DNA of 64,000 bases from Strix aluco (taxonomy: Eukaryota; Chordata; Aves; Strigiformes; Strigidae), in contig NC_133933.1 in assembly GCF_031877795.1 (NCBI RefSeq), positions 5,578,632 to 5,642,631 of the forward strand, read 5' to 3'. The position numbers were made by a program, and so were the translations under genes. The notes below the pieces were generated by a model. It worked only from the letters and a program-made list of their open reading frames with translations. It ran no database searches and had not been told where the DNA came from. Shown one piece after another: positions 1 to 11,335 of the stretch (position 1 is the first letter of the stretch; every line of letters begins with the position of its first letter).

Positions 1-1035
1 TCCCTGGAGATCCTGCCTAGCCAGATTGGTGTGCCTTGAAATACCTATTGGCCCATGTGGACTACTAAGCCTTTTGTTTTGTTGCTCACCCTTCCCCAGC
101 AGTCTACTTCTTGCCAGTCACGCTTGGAACAACCACATCAGCAATAGCACATAGGCAACTTTACCAGGTATCGAACTAATCTGGTGTCTTGACCTTGGTT
201 GAACCTCTTGACACACAGAGTAGTGAGCAGGTAGTAATCAGAACAGACTTCGCGTTGATGCAGATACACTGACCATTTATAATCACCCACGTAACAGCTC
301 ACTTTTCCCTGACACATCTGCATGGTGCTTTGCTTACACAGGCAAATCAAGCACTAGGTGGGGGATCAGGAAGATGTACAGTGGTATCTTCAGGTTCAGC
401 AGTAATTTCTACGATATTTTTTAGTTTGCTTTTCATTTGCATGTTTTAAGAAAAAAAAAAAAATCACGACAATTGCTCTCAAGGAAGGTGAAGTGCATTC
501 CTTAACATGGCTAGTGGCTCCCTCTATACTTCTGTGTCTGATTCATCAGATGGTGTGGCCACACCTGGCCTTCTGAGTTCGGCTGATAATGTTGTTGTTG
601 TTTGCAGCATGGAAGCAAATGTTCCCTCTTAGACATCTTTATTACAGTTTCTCTCTTACACAATCCTTGGAAAGGAGCTGCGGCAAATAATCTTCTCTCT
701 GCTTCGTTCCCTACACGTGGAACTGATTTGGGGGAACACAGTGTTTTCTTAGGACTTGACATCCTGCACTGCCTGATGTTCCTGGAACAAGGACTCGTCT
801 CCCTGTGTGTGACTGCCTTTGTTCTGGGGTGGGCTTGCTGGCGTAACCGATGCTGCTTGCGGTGTGGGTATACACAGGCTCCGTGCCACTGATTGATTTT
901 CCCCTGAAATGTCTCTGGTTTATCTTTTCTCTTTTAAATTGAGTGCATACATGATATATAGAAATCTGCACTGTTGGTTCTATAAAATTCATTACAGCAT
1001 TGACTAGAGGTTTCTGCCATGTTTTGGACTCCACC
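1..1035. other. Non-coding flank, no gene recognised
   Basis: This stretch holds ordinary unique-looking sequence. I see an A13 run at 451-463, an ATTTGCAT octamer near 434, and a short (GTT)n run at 591-603 followed by a tttgcag acceptor-like word. Open frames here are short. The longest, on the minus strand from 1,373 down to 711, runs through the neighbouring CR1 copy in antisense and has no recognisable domain. Nothing supports a gene. Confidence 0.6.
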
Positions 1036-1455
1036 AGTCTATGAGGACTTATAAGTCTTACGAGGAGCAGCTGAGGGAACTGGGGTTGTTTAGTCTGGAG
1101 AAAAGGAGGCTCAGGGGAGACCTCATCACCCTCTACAAACACCTGAAAGGAGGTTGTAGTGAGGTGGGTGTTGGTTTCTTTTTCCCAGGTAACAAGTGAT
1201 ATGATGAGAGGAAACAGCCTCAAGTTGCGCCAGGGGAGGTTTAAATCGGATATTAGGAAAAATTTCTTTACCAAAAGGGTTATCAAGTACTGGAAGAGGC
1301 TGCCCAGGGAAGTGGTTGAGTGACCATACCTGGAGGTATTTAAAAAACTTGTAAAAGTAGTATTTAGGGACATGGCTTAGTGGTGGGCTTGGCAGTGTTA
1401 GGTTTACAGTTGATGATCCTAAAGGTCTTTTTCAACTGAAACAAATCTATGCTCT
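1036..1455 (+). mobile_element. CR1 LINE fragment, 5'-truncated, sense orientation
   Basis: This is the 3' part of a CR1 non-LTR retrotransposon. Visible landmarks in order are gaggagcagctgagggaact (1,061), a segment coding for an [10 protein letters not shown]-like peptide typical of the end of CR1 ORF2 (about 1,099-1,128), gttgcgccaggggaggttta, gaggctgcccagggaagtgg (about 1,296), and a degraded gatgatcctaaaggtctttttcaactg near the end. The copy carries frame-breaking changes, and its terminal octamer repeat is eroded to aaatctatg, so it is an old, inactive copy. The reading frame on the opposite strand is open by chance and is not a gene. The 5' boundary is approximate because CR1 copies are usually truncated and lack clear target-site duplications. 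Confidence 0.95.
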
Positions 1456-4400
1456 GCTCTAAGCCAAAACTAGTGCCAGGCAGCTTCTAGGCAGCCTGAG
1501 CACAAGAAAATGTCAAAGTTTTGAAGGTCAGTCCCTAAAGTCACTCACCAAATGTTGACATGTCAGCCAGCCCAAGAGATACAAGACTACTATCGCTTTT
1601 TTCTTTTTTTTTTGTACTCTTTTAATTCTCAGAGATAATAACGGACATAGTGACTGAGGCAGTCTATAACAGCAAGTAAATGTCCCATCAAAAATTAATC
1701 AGCTGCACAGGGAATGGTGTGGGCAGTGGCAAGAAGGATCCGCAGTTTTGGGGGTGACAGGAGACCTTTTTCTTCCCCCGGACCATTTAAAGACTGTCTG
1801 TTTCGCTTTGCATTGTAGCATAGGCTCAGAAACCAGCTGCCTTCTCCACACCTTGCTGGGAACAAGAGAGCAAAGCAGCCATGAACAGCAGCTCAAGTTT
1901 TGGTGCTGTTCAGACGAAGCCTGCCAGTCCGACCCGCCTGCTCTGGAGTGGTTTGGGCAGTTGGCCAGGCAGATCTGCTCTCCTCAACTTTATTCTTGAT
2001 AATAAATGTGCTCTGGCAGTGCACCAACTGCCTTATCTTCTTGTAAGGATGGAAACCCTTGGAGAGCAAGTCACCAGACCCTGCTAGGATTATGCTAACT
2101 TCTCCAGGCAAATGGAGCTAGTAGCAATGCTCAACACACTAGCTTTGCCTTTCTGAGTCTCTCTCACTTTGAAACAGAGAGAGTGCAAGCAAGTTCAGGG
2201 GAGTAAATTAGCCAAGGGAAGTCTTCTTCTATCTGTCTTAATTAAGCATTAATAAAATCTGTCATTGACTCTCCCCTGCAGTTATCAGTCAGTCAATGGT
2301 ATATAATATTTCAGTCAATCACCTTCACTTCAGGGTCACTGAAGGACTGTCCCAGTTGCACAGAATGCAGTGGGAGCCAGTTCATCAACATCAGTCGGGC
2401 TCTGTTTGGTGCTGACTTGTATGCAAAATGCCTTATGATTACAGAGGCAGAAGATTTTCATGCATCTGATCATCTGTGTACCAACGGGCATCTGTGCCCA
2501 GACACCAAACAACTGCACCTCTATATACATAGACCTTGTACTTGGTTCATCCTGCCTATGCTCGGGAAGATTTGTCTCCTCCCTTGGGGAAATAAGGCTA
2601 GGTAGGGGTTAAATGAAGTGTGAACTTATGCCCACAAGAGCCAGAGGAAAGCTTTGATCATGCCAGTTCTGTCACCCAACAGCAAACGCAGACTTGAAGT
2701 TCAGAGTGGAGGGGGCAGATGGAGAGAAAAAGGAAAGCGAAACATCCACAGACCTGGAGACTTCTAGAGTGCTCAGACTGCAGCTCCAGATCCAAAGGTG
2801 GAGGTGTGTGGCCACTTCCATAGTAGGTTTCTGTGTGGTATAGACCTCAGCCTCTTTCCAACCAGCTTAGGGAGGCAAAACTGCATGTGCAGAAGGAGCT
2901 TGGGCACTGTGATAGTGCTTTTCCGTCTGGGGAGATGCATACTAACGATTAAAAATACACTAGATGTTTCTCATTAGGTAACTCAGCCGATATATAGCCA
3001 AATAAATAAATACAGAAAATAAATCCCAAGTTTTTGGTGCTGTTTGAAAACAGTGAGGTTTGTACACCATAAGTTTTATGCAAATAAAGTTTTGCACATC
3101 CTTGTACCAGTTAGATTAATACATTGTGTGAGCTCGGGAAACAGCTATTATTCAGGAGATACCAGCACGTGTGTTTGCCACATTACAGAGCATTTGCAAA
3201 ATGGTAACTGGAACAGAATTTCTGGTTTTGATTTCAAGAAACAGTCAGAGCCTGAAGAAGTTCAATCTCTTTAGTGTCCCACTCTGTGTCTATGCTGAGA
3301 AATGCAGGAATGAGCAGCCTGGTCTTCAGGCAAGAGCAGAAGCAGGCAGGGGCTGAAGCTCATGTTTTAGCAGAGATTTTTCAAATACTCACTTCCTAGC
3401 CACAGGAGCAAGCACGTAAATCAGCCCTGCTTCTGGCTGCCTGTCACTGCTTCCCACAGCCTCTCTTTGTACCGTACCTTGGGTAGCCCAGGCGCTGTCT
3501 ATGATCAGCCTGCGTGGGATTCTGAGGGGTCAGTGTTCCTGGCAGCTGACGGTACTGTACGTGTGATAACAGACCTCCTTTTGCTTGCACAAAAGGAAGA
3601 TTTCATCCAGCAACCCTATGCAACTCAGTTCAAAACTGAAGCTAAAACCTCTTCCATTACTCTGAGCTGTTTGTTTAATTCTTCGTATTACTTAGTGTTC
3701 TATTAAAAGTCTCTCTTTTTAAATGCTTATTGAAGCAAGCCAGAAGCGCATAAAACTCATGTAATTAGCAATAAAAATAATTCCAAAACCCAGTTACTGC
3801 ATTAATATGGAAAGAAGTGCAAATCGCACAGAAGCAAATTTGCTTACAGTAGCAGAGATGGTGCAGCATCATTAATGGTAATGGATTGTTACAGCCAGGG
3901 ACAAGGGCTTTTCTTGCTCAAACAGGGTCCGCTTTGGGACAGGTACATTCAGCTTATGGCAGTTTTGTGCTGTTGTTTATTGTTCTTTTTTTGGTTTTGT
4001 TGTTTGTTTGGGGTTTTTTTTGTTAGGGACCGGTGACATTCACAGGGCCCACGATTTCTTACTATTATTTCTTAACCAAATCTAGAAGAGTGAAGAACCA
4101 GTAATATCCTCTCTTGATGTTACCCCATCATTCCCACCACATTATTGCCTGCTTTGTACCAGCAGTGTCTCCAGGAGATAATTCCTTTTGCGCTGGTCCC
4201 CATGAAGAAGCAATTCCTTCTTGTCAACACTGCAAGCAGTGCTTTTCGGCTGTGGCAGCATTCAGTAGCTAAGCAACAAACAGCATCCCCAAACAAGAAA
4301 TCAAGGTGGATGGGAGAAAAACCCCTGCTGCGCACATTATAGTGCAATCCAGCGAAAATTGCTGCATCACGGTTACTTTTGCTTCATGCTAAAAAGGAAT

Positions 4401-6130
4401 CAGGCTGCCACATTTTGAAAACAACCCATTCTCTGAAGCGCAAGGTGCCTGATACCTCTTTTTTCATTAGCCATCGGCACAGTTTTGGCCCTGGCTCAGT
4501 CCAGACAGACTTTCAGAGGAGTCATCTGGGCCCACAGGGCTTAGAGCATCCCCTTGACTCCCACCTTCTGCAGGTAGCAAAGCAAAAAATTAGGGTGTGA
4601 GTGGAAATGCCTTATGCCCGGTGGTTCATCTCCACATTGGCAGAACTTGGGAGGGGAGAGCAAGTGTCACGTCCTGTGACAGCAAGGCTGTGGCAGCGCT
4701 GCACCCAGAGCTTGGGTAGTGCTACAGCACTGCCCTGGAAGTACTCTGGGACTATTTCTCCCAAATACTGAAATAATCCGTGTAAGAAAAAATTACTAGT
4801 GTACTTACAGTCATGGGGTTTGCTGGGTGGTGTTTGGAGGTTTTTTTGGTTGTTTTTGGTTTTTGACCTCTGCACTTCAAAAATACTCTTCACACTGCTT
4901 GGTTAAAGCCAAGAGACAATGCCGATCTATGCGGCTGTGTCTTAAACATCCCCTTCCACTTGTTCCTTTGTCCTGTTCTTATTTTCTTTTCCACTGCCTT
5001 GACTGAATGGACTGAAGCACAATTTCTTTTTAATAGGCAAGTGGCTTTTAGCTGGTGCCTGAGTTATAGCCTAACATGTGTTTCATTATACAAGTCATAA
5101 TAACCTTTCCATATATTGTACATTTTGTTTTTAACATGCTTATTAATGAGAAAACAAAGTTCATCATGTTAACAGAGTAAAAGCACCTAATGGGCAGAAT
5201 CCTTTGCATAACTGACCAGATTGATAGCTCAGCAAGACTACTATAATAAGCAAATAATAAATGTATAATGAGCTGTTTTCTCAAATCAGGCTCATTTGGC
5301 TTATTCTAGAGGAGATATTCAGAATATTATTAGGATGAGCTTGGAGCAAGGCTGTGTAAGAAGAGAATTAGAGCTGAGCAGTCTTCCGTGGTGTTACACT
5401 CAGAAAGTCTCTAGGAGTATATTATTGACTACGATCAATAAACATGATGACCAATACATCAGCAACATTTAAAGAGGATGTTCTAGATCAACAAATAGAC
5501 TTCACGGTCAGCCAGGGATTACTTGTTCAGTTGTGAACCCAAGTCTGAGAACAAAAATCTTTGCTAAGAAACATGCTTGGCATGGAGTTCGGTCAACAGA
5601 GCACGTTAAATACCAATACTCACCCAGAAAGTGAAAATGCAAATGTCTTTTGAAAAATTTTGTCTAATGCAAGTGCTCAGAGAATAGCAAGCAACTGACA
5701 GCCACAAGCCGGCTGAAGACAGCATGATTTTGCTGCTGAGTGCAGCTTTGTGGGGAGGGGAGAAACAGTTCAGAAGATATAAAGCAGAGGAGCAAGGGTC
5801 GATGTGGATATTTGTGCTACTCCTGCATGAAGGTCCTCGTGAACTTAGAGGCAACAAATTCCCATTCCTTCAAATGCTAGGATCATCTCCACAATCTCTC
5901 GGAGGGGACATCCACCCCAACACAACTGTTGCCTTCTTGAAACAATGGAGGAGATATGCCCCTTTAGGCACAGTGAGGTGATAAAAAAGGTAGCAGAAAG
6001 CTTTTATTGACAGAAATACACACGCTTATACCTTCTGAAATACTGATGATGATGTTGATGATAATCCATGGCCTCATTCAAGAGCCACTAGGGATAGAGC
6101 AAAGGTAGACTGGCCTTCAGGGATGGAGGT
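1456..6130. other. Non-coding stretch with T-rich and T/G-rich runs
   Basis: No gene is recognised. Visible features are a T-rich tract at about 1,597-1,615, an ATGCAAAT octamer at 3,078-3,085, a T/G-rich segment at about 3,985-4,025, a similar T/G-rich segment near 4,840-4,865, and a short (TGA)n run at about 6,043-6,064. Open frames of 60-93 codons occur on both strands with no conserved motif. The texture is that of intergenic or intronic vertebrate DNA. Confidence 0.55.
6043..6064. repeat. Short (TGA)n microsatellite
   Basis: An imperfect trinucleotide run tgatgatgatgttgatgata is visible just upstream of a CR1 fragment. It is short and interrupted. Confidence 0.7.
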
Positions 6131-6376
6131 GATCTACACTGGACAGGTTTAGACTGGACATTAGGAAAAAATTTTTCAGAGAAAGAGTGGTCAGACAGTG
6201 GAATAGGCTGCCCAGGGAGGGGGTGGAGTCACCATCCCTGGATGTGTTTAAGGGTCGTTTGGATGAGATGTTGGGGGATATGGTGTAGGGGAGAACTTTG
6301 TAGAGTAGGGCTGATGGTTGGACTCGATGATCCCAAGGGTCTGTTCCAACCTGAATGATTCTGGGATTCTATGATA
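6131..6376 (+). mobile_element. CR1 LINE 3' end, sense orientation
   Basis: This is a 5'-truncated CR1 copy. The landmarks are ggacaggtttagactggaca (6,140), aggctgcccagggaggggg (about 6,207), ccatccctggatgtgttta, atgagatgttgggggatat, ggttggactcgatgatccc and ttccaacctgaatgattctg. It closes with an attctatgat unit at about 6,366-6,375. The internal segment from the dgatgag word to the end is nearly the same as the antisense fragment at 50,962-51,073, so both belong to one CR1 subfamily. Frame-shifting changes and truncation make it inactive. Confidence 0.96.
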
Positions 6377-8510
6377 CACAGTTGTGTTGTCCACTGAATC
6401 CTGAAATTAATAATAATAGCAATAAAAGAGCAGTGGCTGGCAACCTTACTGTGAGTATCCCACATCACATGTGGGACCCCTGAGCTACCCCTTCTTCCCC
6501 AGAATAAGGTATATTGTGTTTGAAAGAAGTTCAAAGCATTTTGTTGCCTTAGGTTATGGGTGGAGGGGACTTCCACTCCCTTTTGGGTTCAGACTTGGCA
6601 CCAGCCAGTTCATCAGTGGAGCTGTGCTGACTTATGCTAGTTTGTCATCTGGCTCCTATGAAGGAAACTCTTCAGAAGCAGCTAATTTCACTTTTTTCAT
6701 CGTTACTTAAGACTTTTTCCCAGCTCTGGGAAGTTGCCATTCCTGACTTTCTCTGGTCCTTACTAGAGAAATAAGCTCATCCATCACTTGCCAAGGTGCT
6801 AAGTAGTTTCTTAAAGCAGTACTGTGGAAATCATAAATCCCCCCTGCATTGTCAGAGCATTTGGAAGGCCGTCTGGGGATGGGCTGAGCAGTGTGGAAGG
6901 CTGCGCTCTTGGTTTGACAAATTCACTCAGCCAGACTGATGTTCTCCACGGATCATGCCAAACCACATCGCCTGCACCTCAGACCTGGCCATTACACTCT
7001 CATGGTGTTTTCCTGAGACTTCAGTGCCAGCCAGCACTTTGCAACTCCATGGTCAAGGGAACTACTTGGAGAGGGTTAATCCACAAAATCACAGTGCAAA
7101 GATAAAGTACACAAAACCAATCATTGTTACTGGGCTTGTACAATAGTGAAGGAATATTTGCTTATTTACCTTTTTATTGTGTTACCTATATCTTGAGTGA
7201 AGCTGCTTTTCCTGTTCACATGTACTGAGCCCTTTGATTTCTGTGACACTAATTTCATTGCTTTGCCCCTTGGAAGCTTTTCCTTAATTGTTCCCTGCAG
7301 CTTAGGAACCTGAAACCACCTGTATAACATGAGTCTGTCTCAGGCATATAGTTTTTTCCCCAATCTCCTTGCTCATTTTTAATTCATAGTTTTTTATTTT
7401 TTTAAGTTTAGGTGCTGACCGCTCCTTTGGACTGGTCTGAAATTGACTTTGCCTTTAGATTTGCACTGGACTTGATGTACATCAGGGGTTAATATGGAAG
7501 GCTATGCTGTCTACAGCTTTCCATAGGGGCATGACTCACGGAAGTCAGACAAGGGTGGGACCTGCATCACACTTACAGCAGGTTATGTGGCTGCTTTAGC
7601 AGGCAGCCCTCTGGGCTGAGATGTTCCTCTCAGGAAGGAAGAATTGCCCCCAGGTGGTCCTGGCGTCTCCCAGGGACCTCAGAGGGATCCTGGACTGGTC
7701 ACCTAATTCCCAGACAGCCAAATTAGGGAGAATGGATCCCATTGCAAGCATCGCGGAGCTTCAGGTGCTCTGTGGTCACAGTTCAGTTTAAGCAAGATAT
7801 TTAATTGTGGGTATGTTATCAGTCATCGAAGGAACTCTGGTTGCATGTCCTCATTGTGCCCTTGGCGTCAGCACCACAAAGTGGAGAGAGGTTTAGGACA
7901 GCAGGTTACAACCTGCAGGTCTAAAATTACAGACTAATGTATTTCTTCTTCAAAGAAGTGCTTGGACCTTCATAGGGGCTTCACTGGCAGAGTGGCAGGT
8001 CTGGCATGACCAGCCATCGTGCCTTAGTGTGACCAACTTAGAAAAGAGGGAGACTTTCCAATGAGGGCAAAAAAGAAATTCTGTGTATCAAGAAACTTCA
8101 GCCACTTGTGCTTGGAAAATTGCTTTGCTGTTTCTAAACTTTTCCCCCCAATCAGTCTGTTTCGACAATAGACACTTTGAAAATGGGCTTCTCTGGGGGG
8201 GTTTGGGAACGCTGGGCTGTGAGGCACTGACCTCATTTCCAGCAGACATCACCACTCAGCCTGGCAGGATTCTCCGGAGCTTTCTGTAATAAATACAGCC
8301 ACTTCCCTGGCTTTTCTCAAAGTAATAATAAGAGCATAACTTGCCTCTAATAGCGCCTGACACAGCTGCACGTGCTGCTCGCCCCCAAGACTGCCCTGGC
8401 TCTCAAGAACTGCTGTGGGCAGGGTGACATATGGAGGAATCGTGCCAAGAACAGGTTTTTTTTCTCTCCGATCTTGTCTTGCTGACCATTTTGCTTTCTT
8501 CTGAGGAGCA
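6377..8510. other. Non-coding stretch, no gene recognised
   Basis: This segment has short open frames only, none with a recognisable motif, and no CR1 landmarks. It is unremarkable in composition, with a moderately AT-rich part at about 7,150-7,420. Confidence 0.5.
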
Positions 8511-8517
8511 TGTGCAT

Positions 8518-8660
8518 GGGGGCGGTGGGGGGGGTTGATGATGCTGATCTGGCTGGGAGAGCTGCAGCTTCTCCTTTCACCATGGTAACAAGGAGGAATT
8601 TGTATGCAATGGGGATGAGAAGGTTTTAGTATCCTACTGGGGGGGGTGGGGGGGGACGGG
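8518..8660 (+). repeat. Two G-rich runs on the plus strand
   Basis: Two clusters of guanine runs lie about 100 bases apart. The first at 8,518-8,534 is G5, C, G2, T, G8. The second at 8,639-8,660 is G8, T, G8, AC, G3. The second has enough G-tracts to form a G-quadruplex if the long runs are split internally. The complementary C-rich strand yields a proline- and serine-rich open frame of 171 codons (8,764 to 8,249, minus), which I attribute to composition. Confidence 0.75.
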
Positions 8661-8764
8661 TGGAGACTTTTCCTTGTGTAAACTCTTTGGCCAACGGGAG
8701 CAGAGGAGGCAATTGCCTTTTTGGTAGATCTCTGCAATTCCTTGCTTGGCAGAAGCAGGATCAT

Positions 8765-9779
8765 GTTTCCCTCAGCAGGTGCAGGGTCCTGTCAGTACTA
8801 AAATAATAACTCAGAGAAAGTAGCTGCCCCTGTGAGCTGGAGGAAATCCCCTCCCTCCTCTTAATTTGCTGTCTCCAGATCTTTTGAAGGAGCACACACA
8901 TGCACAGGACCAGAGTGATCAAACCCTATTTACTGTCTAGTGGGGTTTTCACCCAGTTTCCAGTCTATTCATTCTCCTCATTTTATAATCTTTCACTCTC
9001 CCCTTCTCATTTTCCTTCATTATTTTGAAATCTGTCCTCCAACCTGGCCTCACAAACTACTGGAGGGAGGTTTGCCCATGGCAGCAGCTGGGTTAGGAGG
9101 CTGCGCAGTGGCCCAGGAGCCCCCGTCCCAGACACCTTCACCTTGGAGGAGAGAGGGAGGTTGCTTCCAGCACCCCTGGACTGGGATAACTGGAAGCCCT
9201 GGGCTCAGAGAGTTGCAAGTGGGGCCAGGACAGAGGCAGCAGGTGAGTTCACAGCTGGGCACTACTGCTTTGTCTTTGCTTTCACCACTAAAAACTGGGG
9301 TACCCTTGGGAGGGAGGGTTAAAAGCAACATAACAAATGCTCTGTGGTGATCATCCCACTGGACTGTTGCAAAAAAAAAAGTCACCGATGCCAGAACCGC
9401 CCCGTAGTTGTCCTTCAAACACTGGTGGCGTCATCCAGGAGCCTCGTGGCCAAGGCTGGAGTGCTGCTCCCACCAGGTTTGTGCCTGACCAGCCATCCCA
9501 GGTGAGTTTATTGTCAGTAAATCACAGCTGCTTTTCCAAAGCATCTTCCTCCTCTCCCTCCCCTTTTCCTCCATTTTGCTTCCCTGAATTGCATCCTGCA
9601 CGGTTCCCCTACATTGGCAAAGGAGAGTACCCAGCTGCAAAGATTTACTAGTGCAAGCACCTTCCACCATTAAAAATGTTTCATTGACTGGGGTGGGACT
9701 CTGTGTTCCGGGGAGAACACTGCCAAGCAGTTAGACATGTTGTTTCACAAAAATTAGAGCTAAAATGTGAAGCAGATTA
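8765..9779. other. Non-coding stretch with two strong donor-like sites
   Basis: No recognised protein is encoded. Two near-consensus 5' splice-site words occur on the plus strand: gcagcag/gtgagtt with GT at 9,243-9,244, and tcccag/gtgagttt with GT at 9,502-9,503. Upstream acceptors are weak, and the open frames around them (8,940-9,350 and 9,337-9,651) have no known motif. They could mark exons of a non-coding transcript, or be chance matches. Confidence 0.35.
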
Positions 9780-10080
9780 GGTTTTTACCACTCAGCTGTA
9801 ATCTCCACTTTATGCTATTTGTCCTTTGGAGCTGGATGGAAATCGACTCTCTCCCTGGTCTGCAGCCATTCTTTTGTGTTGGCAGCAGCTCTAATTATGC
9901 ACCAATTAACCTTAATTAAACCAATTCCTGTGTAACTGCACATGCAGACAATGCATGAACAAACAGCCTGACAAATATTGTCACTTAAAAGGCATAAAAA
10001 CACGTCAAATCCTTAATTGGAAAGTCAGATTGTAAATTGCTGCAGATTTGTAGCTCTTTGTTGTTAAACCAATCGAACAG
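9780..10080. promoter_or_regulatory. AT-rich block with clustered homeodomain-type words (candidate enhancer)
   Basis: Within this block are ctaattatgc (about 9,890), ccaattaacc, ccttaattaaacc and a later aaaccaatcg, all within about 200 bases. TAATTA/ATTAAT cores are the known binding words of many homeodomain proteins, and such clusters are common in conserved enhancers of gene deserts. Conservation cannot be judged from one sequence, so the call rests on motif clustering alone. Confidence 0.25.
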
Positions 10081-11109
10081 GAGTAGTGGCCAAACAACCC
10101 GAATGCTCCCAAATCCTTGGCTGAATGAATTTTCTCAGGCTGCTGAGGCCAAAATATATTATTTGTGTAAGAAAAGGGAGTGATGGAGCATCCTTAATTG
10201 TAGCAGCTGGCAGGCTGGTCTGGAGGGCATCAGGATGGCGACCCCAGGTAGAGAGTCACCAAATTCCCCTTCTAGAACCTGGGTGACCTTGGGCAAATTG
10301 CTGGATTATTTGACAATCCCCACTGACTTCTGCCCAGCTGTTTGTCCAGAAAACACTCCCTAAAGATGGGACTGTCCCTCGTGTCATGCAATGGAGCTGC
10401 AATTCTGTTGGAAATGGGATGCAGTTTGTACCTTGTAAGCAGTAACGCAGCCAACAGATGGTGCTCGTACATATAGTTCAGGTTTCTTCCAAAAATACCA
10501 TGCAAGCTTTCTTCATTTTATGATGCAATTTTTTTTTTTGAGGGAGCTGCTGCAAACAGCAAAGGTTTTACCTTAATTCCCTTGAGCAGGACGAGCCCCT
10601 GGGACTGCTGGTGTGTGGACAGAGTCCTTGCCAAAGGGGTTACATGCCTTCAGTTTGGCCCTTTTTCAAAGGGAAATAAGCTAGACTGAGAAAAAGTCCA
10701 GGCTCTGCATCACTTATTTATCCTCCAGTGGGAAAAAAAAAAATATTGCAAGACCCTGAGATTGGTTTGCAGCAGAACAGCAAGGAAAAAAAAGTCATAA
10801 CTAGCACTGAATTCAGAATTTTGTCTTCCCTGCTGTTCGTAAAATGTGTTTAGCTGGAAAAAAAAAAAAAAGCCCTTCAAATCCTTTAATATGTATCGAC
10901 TTTCTGGTGGTTCAGTTTTATGCTACTGAATGCTTTCCTTTCTGTAGTTAATCAAACAGGCTCTAGGCATAGCACTTCGTGGTAAAATATTCTGCCTTGT
11001 GAATACTGCAATTAAAAGCAAAGCTAATTAAGCATGTAAATCATGCCCATATAAATTAGTTGCTAATACGTTCACTTGGCCACTGGTGCTGATTGTGGTG
11101 GGAAGGGGG
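10081..11109. other. Non-coding stretch with A-runs
   Basis: No gene is recognised. There are A-runs at about 10,733-10,743 and 10,858-10,871, and a T10 run near 10,530. Sequence at 10,975-11,065 is AT-rich with aattaagcatg words. Nothing supports a coding region. Confidence 0.5.
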
Positions 11110-11335
11110 ATTTGCACGATCCGTGTGCCTTTGCAGAGAGCCTGCTGCGAGGAACCGCCTGGGCAAGGAGGACACGCAGCCGCAAACGCACGAGGGTGGT
11201 GGGATGATGGTGGTGTCTCGCAGTCGGACACAGTCCTGTTGATGGGGAGCTGAGAGTGGGATGGATGGCAACGGATGCTGAAGCAACTCAAGTCGGTCAC
11301 GGGGACAAAGATTAACCAGCCACCGCGCAGCTCCA
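11110..11335. promoter_or_regulatory. Small orphan CpG-rich patch
   Basis: About fifteen CpG dinucleotides fall in roughly 225 bases (for example cacgatccgtg, gacacgcagccgcaaacgc, tctcgcagtcgg, gtcggtcacgg, ccaccgcgcagc), while the flanks have almost none. Such patches in vertebrate DNA can be an unmethylated regulatory element, a distal promoter, or an exon under selection. Two overlapping minus-strand open frames of about 100 codons cover it, but neither resembles a protein I know. It is too short for a classical CpG island. Confidence 0.35.

Noticed and set aside
711-1373. 220-codon minus-strand open frame
   Set aside because: Its N-terminal half is antisense to the CR1 copy at 1,036-1,455, and the rest shows no motif.
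6043-6064. tgatgatga box as a box C/D small nucleolar RNA
   Set aside because: It is a trinucleotide repeat, with no paired CTGA box and terminal stem.
8249-8764. 171-codon minus-strand open frame
   Set aside because: It is driven by C-rich tracts opposite the two G-runs; the peptide is Pro/Ser-rich without a domain.
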